NCBI GenBank assembly: GCA_018466975.1
Contig: CM031555.1
Coordinates: 3,286,001 to 3,350,000, forward strand
Reading direction: 5' to 3'
DNA from: Sparassis latifolia
Taxonomy: Eukaryota; Basidiomycota; Agaricomycetes; Polyporales; Sparassidaceae
DNA length: 64,000 nucleotides
Made by a program: the position numbers and the translations under genes. A model generated the notes under the pieces. It was not told the origin of the DNA, ran no database searches, and was given only the letters and a program-made list of their open reading frames with translations. Position 1 is the stretch's first letter; the number at the start of each line of letters is the position of its first letter. Positions 55,925 through 64,000 of this stretch are shown piece after piece.

Positions 55925-58866
55925 TGTCATGTAGCGCAGCATGCCTCCACTGAAAAGCATATCCGGCATGTTACTCACCACATGGAAGACAGCTTCAAAC
56001 CTTTTGCATCGCAGTCTTCCCGGTGTTCAACTTCTCCCCCTCCTGCCAGTCCGTAACACGCCCCGGATCATATTGACGAGAGCGAGATTCTCAGTTCTCT
56101 CGATGCTGGGATCGACGCAAGTACCCCGCCGGCACATGAAGCCGTTCTCGACTCTGATATGGACCAAATCCTTGCAGCGCTTCATGACCTCGCAGATTCT
56201 CCACCAGACTATTCGAACGTCCAAACCACTCTCAGCGAGCTCTGGAATGGAACAGCAAGTGATCGGACTTTTGAGTTCAGTCAGATTCCCGCTACAGACT
56301 ACTTCGAGGAGCTTCTGAGATCGTTGGAGCGAGGCGACGACTTATTCTGCACTTCCCTTCCATCCACGGGTGAAGAACTGGGTGTTGAGGTTGATGACAG
56401 CCTTTGTGACAGGGATGGGCTCAAAGGGCACGAGGACTTCAGTATAGAGATGCCTGGTAAGTGTGCTCAGTCACAGTATCCATGCGGTTTGACCAACATT
56501 ACTCCAATAGACTGTGACTTAGAATCAAATGCCCGGTACTCAAAGAACGATCAAGTTTCACCTGAAACCCCATCATACCCATGGCCCTCCATGGCGGTAA
56601 GTCATCTGTTATTCTATGTGCATACCGCGCCAACCGAACGTCCACACAGATGTTCCTTACAGACTTACTCTTCAGTTTGCCAAGGCTTCGATTCTCAGAA
56701 CAACAGAAGGCCGCCGTTCTCAGCTGGGGAAAGGAACTTGGTGCTCGCGACGTTCCTTCTGTTGGCGCTGTGAAGAAGTGTCAGGAACGAATCAAGAACC
56801 TTGTAGGGAACCCGACCGAGAAGGTCGAATCAAGTTCTGGGACCGTTTTCTATATAAATGATGTTGGAAAGGCGATTGCAAAGGTATGCCTGATCTCATA
56901 TCTGTTCACTTGGCCAGCTTGACACCTGACTCTCCTTGGCAGGACTATGCAAATCCCCTTACCAGAAGCTCAATGGAAGACTATCCCATTGATGGTGAAG
57001 GCGGCATGTCACAGGTCTTTCACGCTGAGAAGATGCTGCTCGGGATGCCTGCCGAGCTTGTAGCACCTACAGTTTGTGTAGGCGGTGAGATATACTTCGT
57101 TAATGAACTTACTCAGCTATCTTCGGACGACTATTTCATTCCAGAGCGATTTTTTGCTGCACGTCCTTCTGAATCCTCACCGGATGCTTCTGACCCATCA
57201 TGCACCAGCCGGGAGTTGTGCGCGTTGGGTCATATGGTTGCAAGATCAGATGTAAGACCTTGCCTACTATAATAATCTCTCTTACCATTTGATTTCAGGT
57301 GGGCTTTATCGTGGCAACAGAAGAGCACGTGATCGTGCCAGTTTCAACTTTTTGTAGGACCTTTGAGGAAATTCGCACCAATGCCGATGAATTCAGTTGC
57401 GGGTTCTCGCCTTGTTCAGAGCTGTTTGGAAAACAGATGCCCCATCCCTTCCATGCGAAAGCCAGCGGGCGCATGGTATATTCGGTCCCCCTGATCATCT
57501 TCATGGACGACGTCTCTGGCAACATCTCGAAACAGTGGAACAAGCATCATGTTATCTACATGTCGAATGCCAACATGCCCCGGGAGATGATAGAGAAGGA
57601 ATTTTGCATGCAGTTTGTCAGCTTGTCGCCTCATGCCACTTCTATGGAGCTGATGAAGGCCATGAAAACTTCTGTGATGTTTGTTCTTCTCATTCCTTGC
57701 GTGACGCTACGCCATGCTAACTTGTCCACAGGAAGGCTGCCGATGCAGGAATTGTCGCATGGGACTGTCGAAACAATGAAGAAGTTGTCTTGTGCCCATA
57801 TGGGCTCTTCTGGGCAGGGATAACCCTATGCAAGCTGAGGAATGCAGCCAAGCGGGCCTTGCCTGCAACTATTTCTGCCCGAGCGTGCAAGGTTGGCAGT
57901 ACGAAACAGCACAAGGCCTCAGACGAAGGCTTTCAGAATATCTTCGAAGTACGTTCCCCTTACTCTCACTTGCACACATTGACCATCAGACTGATGTGTA
58001 TTCTTATAGGCTGGTGAACCTCACACACCCACCGAAATGGCAGAGCAAATTTGCGAGCAGATCCAACAATCCCTTCTTTTGGGTGGAACTGAGAAAGTAA
58101 AGAATGCTACTGTGTCAACCGCATACGGGATTCAACTACTAATTCGATCGTGGACTGCATGCTGGCACTGGGGAAAAAATTGCGAAAGCGCGACCCTGAA
58201 GAGCCTGTCTTGTCCGAGGAAGCGATCCGTGCTCAACTTGAGAAGGAGTTTGAAGACTTGCTCTTAGGTGAGAAATTGGAGGACAGTATAAATCCGTTGT
58301 TGGGAATGCCGGGTGAGTGAATCGATACCATACATATGGCTTACTCACAATATTTTCGTTAGGTGTGGACATTCACCAAGACACTCCAACGGAAATTTTG
58401 CATACGCTGTTACTAGGTGTCGTGAAATACTTCTGGGGGCAAACAGTTTGGCTTCTTGCCAAGTCAAAACTGATAGATCTATTTCAAACACGGCTCGACT
58501 CTGTCAGCACCGCGGGTTTGAATGACCCGACACTCGGTGCAGAGTACATCTGCAGGTACAAAGGCGGCCTCATTGAAAAACACTTCAAGAGCTTAGCTCA
58601 GGTAATGCCTTACCTGATCTATGATCTTGTTCCCCAAACTGTCCTCGATGGATGGACCACCATCGGCGCCTTGGTCGTTCTTCTATGGCATACGGAGATT
58701 AAGGATACTGAAGTGTATTTGGTATGTTCTCGCCTGCATATGTTGAACATCGACAATTTCTGATCGCGGCTTCAGGCTGAGCTATCAAGGTTGATTGAAG
58801 ACTTCCTCAACATTACCGCAATATGTGCTCCTAGTATCCTAATCAGCAAACCAAAGTTCCACTTTC
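55925..58866 (+). pseudogene. Large transposase-like gene, decayed and cut by the copia element
   Basis: Many exons read in order: HVAQHASTEKHIRHV (possible zinc-finger remnant) near 55930, a stop near 56060, MDQILAALHDLADSPPDYSNV, RFSEQQKAAVLSWGKELGARDVPS, VFHAEKMLLGMPAELVAPT, then VGFIVATEEHVIVPV. VPLIIFMDDVSGNISKQWNKH, NANMPREMIEKEF and PHAT..ELMKAMK lead on to ADAGIVAWDC. Later come INPLLGMP, DIHQDTPTEILHTLLLGVVKYFW, YKGGLIEKHFKSLAQVMPYLIYD and SILISKPKFHFL. Large proteins of this design are repeated in many agaricomycete genomes and look like transposases of DNA elements (possibly the KDZ/CACTA-like group), but I cannot assign the family firmly. The coding sequence stops abruptly where the retroelement LTR begins at 58867. 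Confidence 0.55.
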
Positions 58867-59099
58867 TGTTGGAGGCTTCGGGATGACCTTATTAGGCAAT
58901 CCGGAGCATCCAGGTAGTCGGGCGATATTCCCCGATATCTTATTCAGCATCGAAGGATACAGTAGCTACGAGAACTATGTGGCATGTTCTGGACTAGTCT
59001 ACTGGTGTAGTATATAAGGAGGGACCTCTTGCAGGTCCCAGTAATTATATCTCTTCCCCAATCACTCACTCGGAAGAATTCATATCAGCTGCGCTAATA
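58867..59099 (+). repeat. Probable 5' LTR of the copia element
   Basis: Begins TGTTGGAGGC exactly where the host gene frame breaks, contains TATATAAGG (about 59011-59019), a likely promoter, and ends just before the primer-binding site. The 3' border is inferred, and the partner LTR is not in the window. Confidence 0.6.
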
Positions 59100-59111
59100 G
59101 GTTATGAGCCC
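59100..59111 (+). other. Primer-binding site (initiator tRNA anticodon region)
   Basis: GGTTATGAGCCC is complementary to the GGGCTCATAACC anticodon segment of initiator methionine tRNA. Copia and Ty5 are known to prime from such internal half-tRNA sites. It lies directly after the LTR. Confidence 0.7.
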
Positions 59112-59196
59112 CGATAGCTTATAGCTTATAGCTTATTCTATTCACACCTACTAACCTCTACTTACTCATTACACACTCTGACTATCAGTAGTTACA

Positions 59197-62100
59197 ATGT
59201 CTGGTACTACTGAATCTCGTGACAGCCTGTCGTCCTTGTTCCGAATCGAACAACTTCGTGATGACAACTGGCTTCCGTGGAAGCGCCGTACAATGGCGAT
59301 CTTAAGGGAGCGCGGTGTCCTGAAGTATGTTGATGGGACCTCGGAGAAGCCAAAGCCGGTAGACGCAGTGACACCAACACCGGAAGAGATGGCAGCAACC
59401 AAGAAATGGATCGAGGGCGATCAGAAAGCCCAGACCGTTATCGAGCTGCTGTTGAGTGACTCGCAGATGATACACATCACGGATGCTACAATGGCTGCGG
59501 AGATGTGGAACCAATTGAAGTTAGTAAAGGAGGCGAGTGGACAACTGGGGATAATGGCATACCGAAGGAAATTCTACCACACAGTTGCCACAGAAGGCAG
59601 CGATATTGCGGCGCATATCACGGAGCTCCGCCGGACACAGGAGCAGCTACACACAATGGGTAGCAAGGTGTCGGATGATGAATTTCGAATGATCCTGATC
59701 ACATCGTTACCAGAGTCTTGGGACCAGTTCACATCTGCATACCTAGCTGCAACTAGTCAGAAGGACACGCTGCCGACATCATATGAATTAATAGCCATCT
59801 TGCTCGAAGAATACCGGCACCGGTGAGAGAAAGGCGATGCCGATGAGTCTGCGCTGGCAGCGCGCGGGCGGTGGACCCAGCCGAAGAATACCACACAGGG
59901 CGGAACGGACAGGAAGTCCGACGCGGAGTGCTGGAATTGCCACAAGCGTGGACACACTCAACATGAGTGTTGGTTGAAAGGTGGCGGCAAGGCGGGTCAG
60001 GGACCGTGAAGTAAAAAGGAGGCCGTGCGCAGGCGCACGAACCAGGCACAGTCAACAAATGGCGTGCTGCGAGATGTTGCATTCCGCACAGACGAGGCAA
60101 TCGGTATTGGGCAGCAATTTAGTAGTCAGTTCTCATATTACGACTGGCTAGCTGACTCGGGAACGATGTCGCATGTTACGAACCTTCATGATGCAATAAC
60201 GGACTTCATGCCGCTTGAAGCCTCATCGATCACCGGCATTGGTGACCAGAGCATATGTGCACTTGGGCGCGGCACTGTGGAAGTCAATAGCAGGATAGGC
60301 GGCAAGACTTTTACCTTCTGTCTGAAGGATGTGTTATACGCACCAAAAGCAACGAATAACTTGGTGTCGCTCACCCGTCTGGACGAGGCGGGCGGACACT
60401 TTGACGGTGGTGACGGAGGGATAACGCTACGGGAGAGTGGCGGCCACACCATCGCTGAAGGCCGGAAAATCGGCCGTTTGTACTTGCTCGATATGCGGGC
60501 CAAGATCGCGATGCCAATGAACGAACGTGTGAATGTTGCACACGAAGATAATGACTCGTGGGAGTCGTGGCACCGAAGATACGGACATCTGGGTATCACT
60601 GGATTAGAACGGCTATACAAGGAGAAGATGGTAGAAGGACTTACCATTGACGAAAACTCTATGCCGCTCACGCAGTCTGAAGCCTGCATACAAGCTAAGC
60701 AGGCGCATCGTGCATACCGAAGGAGGCGGAGGACCGCTCCCAGATGCCAGGCGAGTTGACGCATAGTGACGTCTGGGGCCCGCATGTGTAGTATCAATCG
60801 CCGGATCGCGTGTTACTACATATCGTTCACGGACGACTGCACGCGGAGGTGCCAAGTCCTGTTCATGAAACATAAAAGTGAGGCTTTTGAAAAATTGAAA
60901 GAATACCTCACCTTTATTGAACGATGCTTCAGGCACCTGCCAAAGATCGTGCGTGTTGACAATGGGTCCGAGTACATCAATAAAAACCTGAAAGGGTGGT
61001 GCCGTGAGAAAGGAATTGAGCTGCAAACAACAGCGCCGTACTCACCTTCGCAGAATGGTGTAGCCGAGCGATTTAACCGAACCTTGCTCGAGCTTGCACG
61101 CGCGATGTTGATCGCAAAGAATCTTCCAAGCTTCCTCTGGGCGGAAGCTGTTGCATACGCAGCATACCTGTGAAATCGGCGCCGAGCGAAGGCACTGCAT
61201 GGGAGAACCCCAGAAGAGGTGTGGACAGGCAATAAACCCAATGTTGCACACCTACGAGAATTCGGATCAGATGTCTGGATTCTGACGGAAGGTCAGAACC
61301 TCTCAAAACTCGAGCCAAAGTCGAAGAAGCACACCTTTGTGGGTTTTGCTGATGGCCCGAAGGCCGTGCGCTACTACGATGCGGGTGCACGCTCGATCCG
61401 AGTCTCGCGAAATTTTGTGTTTGCAGATGCCCCGAAACCAGCGAGTAATGTCCCTGTACACCAGTTGTTACGCGGCAGTGAAACACGAGCGTCAAGTCGA
61501 GTCGTCACGAGACAAGGTCTTAGTCTAAGACACAAGTCCGTTTAAGAGACACTTCTGGCGATGTCTTCGCACTGAAGGTCGATCAGGGTTCGTTCTTATG
61601 ACTCGCAGTAGCTGTCTGCTACTAACGGTCGATCTCAGTCAAAGGCAAGTGAAAAGCTGGTTTAATGGTAACCAGGTCGAGATGGGGATCCAGCTCGACA
61701 AGGTCGTCTACTTATACAAAAGGTATCCGCAGTACTATGCAGTAATGCGAGATTGTTCATTGGCTAGATAAGGTGAAACGATATCTGGGCAAGGTAACAG
61801 CGAGGAAGTAATATGTATGAGAAAGCTGAGTAAGGTCGTGAGAGATAATCAGTACTAATGGGGAATACGAGTCGTGTATCAGAACGAGGTAAAGATGAGG
61901 CGTACATGCACGTCTTGCATGTGCGATAAGAAGAAGGTCCGGAGTTGGATCTGGTGTAACCCTAGACTAGGGGTTCTGGACATCTGGGTAAAGAATCGGA
62001 GGTTGCGCTCCGATGAGTCACGTGTTGGATCACGTGGTCTGGTAACGTAAAGGGAACAAGGAAAAGAAAAAGAAAAGACGCGCCACAAGTGAGGAGCGTT

Positions 62101-64000
62101 GTAACACCAGTTCAATGATGGGGACAGGCTGCCGCTCGAGGGGGAGTCAGGGGGAGCTGTCAAGCAGCAGCCTCCCACATCTGCATCACAACCAGCATCA
62201 GTACCTGTCAAAGCTGATCAGTCTAACAAGAAACACGATGGAAACCACATTACGGAGGAAGACTTACCTCCCGAGATGCAGGAGAGCATGCGAGAGCGAC
62301 CGACATTCTTGCCTGCACCCCCGAAGATCCCTCTTCATCGCACGACCAGCGCCATGCAGGATCACGACTATTGAAAGATGGATAACCCCCGTGCGCAGCC
62401 CACGAAGTCGCGCGAGCCGCCGGGAGTGCCGAAAGAGAACGCACCGGGTGAAAGTGCGAAAGTCGCTGTGACACCTGAAGAATTCGAAGAGATTGCACAG
62501 GCGCTGTATGCGACAGCGCTGGCATCGGGCGACAGAACGGCGAGTGCAGGAGATGAACCGCGAAGCCTCGCGGAGGCCCAAGCCTCTCCGGAATGGTCAG
62601 AATGGGAAAAGGCTGTAAAAGCGGAATATGATCAGTTGCAGGGCATGGGGACTTGGAAGCTACAAGACTTACCAAAAGATCGAAATGCTGTGGGCTGCAA
62701 GTGGGTCTTCCAGAGGAAAACCAACAAGGAGGGTCAGGTTGTCAAGTACAAAGCCAGATTGGTGGCACAGGGGTACTCACAGATCCCAGGGATGGATTTC
62801 CTTGAAACCTTTGCCCCTGTAGTTTGTCTTGAGTCCATCAGGGCCATCCTAGCATTAGCAGTAGTTAATAACTGGGAAATAGGCCAGATGGATGTCAAGG
62901 GAGCTTACCTGAATGGAGACCTCCAGGAGGAGATCTACATGCGACAGCCGGAAGGCTTCGATGACGGAAGTGGACGCGTTTGTCGACTCCACAAGACGCT
63001 CTACGGACTAAAGCAGTCTGGGTGTGAATGGAACCACAAGCTGCATCGCGAGCTGACAGAGCTCGGGTACAAGCGGCTGGAGGCGGATCCATGTGTATAC
63101 CTGCGGGAGCGAAAGGAAGGAGAAGTTCAGATTATCATGGTATGGGTGGATGACTTACTGTTATTCACCAACTCTCCAAAGCTCACGGAGGAGCTCAAGC
63201 ATGACCTGCAGGACCTCTTCGAAGTCACAGACCTTGGTGAGCTGCAGAAAATTGTTGGGATTGAAATTGAGCGAGATAGGGAAGCGGGAACACTTCAAAT
63301 CTCGCAACAGCACTACATCGAGAGCATTCTCAAGCGATACCAGCTTGAGAATGCCAACGCTGTAGGGATGCCGCTCGATCCAAATGTGGTGCTCACGGTA
63401 GAGGACGAAAGAGGAGGCGGACAACCGCTTGGCGGGAGGTTACACGTCGATGGTGGGATCGCTGATGTACGCAGCAGTGGGAACAAGGCCAGATATTTCC
63501 TACGCTGTACAGACGCTGAGCAAATACACAGCGTGCCCACGACCTGTCCATTGGACAGCGGCAAAATGCGTTCTACGGTACTCGCAGGAACACGTGACTT
63601 GCACATCACGTACACGCGACGCGATTCGGATGCGCCGAACAGAAATATAATAGGAGGATATGCGGACGCGGATTATGCATCAGATCATGACCGAAAATCA
63701 GTCTCGGGTCATGTCTTTTACTTGGGAGGTGGAGCCGTAGCATGGAGTTCGAAGAAACAAACAACAACGGCAACATCCTCGACAGAAGCCGAGTATACAG
63801 CACTCGTGCATGCGACACGTCAAGCAATATGGCTGTGAAACTTACTGGCAGAACTCGGGTTTGCACAAGAAGAACCCACAGAAATTTATTGTGATAACCA
63901 GGCAGCGATCACAATAGCACGTGACCCGCAGTATCATGCGCGGTCAAAGCACTTTGACGTGCAGAATCATTTCGTGCGCGAAAAGGTGGAAAATGGTATT
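59197..64000 (+). pseudogene. Copia gag-pol, multiple stops and frameshifts
   Basis: Gag starts at 59197 and reads to TGA at 59824; the same frame continues with the zinc knuckle CWNCHKRGHTQHEC (59926-59967), TGA at 60007, then protease LADSGTMSHVT (DSG). WHRRYGHLG is the pre-integrase motif. The integrase core has ISFTDDC, VRVDNGSEY and NGVAERFNR (D, D, E). TGA at 61171 interrupts it. After the solo LTR the frame resumes, stops at TGA 62372, then gives a 486-codon frame with RT motifs KARLVAQGYSQ, QMDVKGAYLNG, VWVDDLLLF and RNase H GGYADADYASDHDRKSVSG..TSSTEAEY, ending at TGA 63836. Compensating frameshifts lie near 60712/60800 and 63420/63590. Non-functional. Confidence 0.85.
61466..62106 (+). 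mobile_element. Solo LTR, 641 bp (family 1, copy 2)
   Basis: TGTTACGCGG..GTTGTAACA with the 5-bp duplication CCAGT at 61461-61465 and 62107-62111. Removing the LTR and one CCAGT rejoins the copia frame (..VPVHQ then FNDGDRLPLEG). Nearly identical to the solo LTR at 46783-47422. Confidence 0.9.

Larger units (their letters stand above)
58867..64000 (+). mobile_element. Ty1/copia retrotransposon, degenerate, runs off the window
   Basis: The 5' LTR, primer-binding site, gag, protease, integrase, reverse transcriptase and RNase H follow in copia order (integrase before RT). It inserted into the transposase-like gene and later received the solo LTR at 61466-62106. The 3' LTR is outside the window. 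Confidence 0.88.

Overview
The window is fungal nuclear DNA, almost certainly from an agaricomycete basidiomycete. The signs are genes broken by many 45-60 bp introns, FunK1-type protein kinases, a BTB/POZ gene of the type expanded in mushrooms, a fungal APH-type kinase, an ATG15 lipase, and dense Ty1/copia, Mutator-like, CACTA-like and MITE debris. No rRNA, tRNA or CRISPR array is visible. Exon borders were derived by hand from reading frame, splice consensus and comparison between paralogous copies in the window.

Layout. 1-7.8 kb: a tandem array of five copies (A-E) of one alpha/beta-hydrolase (HGGG / GxSxG) gene. Only copy D (4241-5667) reads through as a consistent eight-exon gene; the others carry frameshifts, stops or lost starts. 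8.1-9.7 kb: an intact six-exon atg15. 10.1-16.4 kb and 26.8-35.4 kb: two arms of a roughly 6 kb inverted duplication, each with a FunK1 kinase and a short-chain dehydrogenase (SDR). The arms enclose a 10.4 kb loop with a BTB gene, a 12-exon aldo-keto reductase, a 1 kb terminal-inverted-repeat element and a secreted amidase. The right arm also holds an APH-family kinase absent from the left arm. 35.3-42.4 kb: an SDR pseudogene, a coiled-coil protein gene, a flavin monooxygenase remnant, unknown ORFs and a BTB pseudogene. 42.5-50.8 kb: mostly mobile-element debris, including a 909 bp foldback element, a Mutator-like element split by a solo LTR, and a decayed trypsin-like protease gene. 51-55.3 kb: a duplicated gene of unknown function and other ORFs. 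55.9-64 kb: a transposase-like gene cut by a Ty1/copia element, itself split by a second solo LTR of the family seen at 46.8 kb.

Function. The intact enzymes (esterase D, two SDRs, AKR, amidase) plus a monooxygenase relic could serve small-molecule or xenobiotic metabolism, but nothing in the sequence shows a pathway. The strongest unusual signals are structural. The inverted duplication is nearly identical except for a roughly 1 kb divergent patch across the catalytic and C-terminal parts of FunK1. GC-AG introns are concentrated in three unrelated gene families. A 63-bp two-hairpin repeat occurs at three loci. Several elements keep diagnostic target-site duplications.
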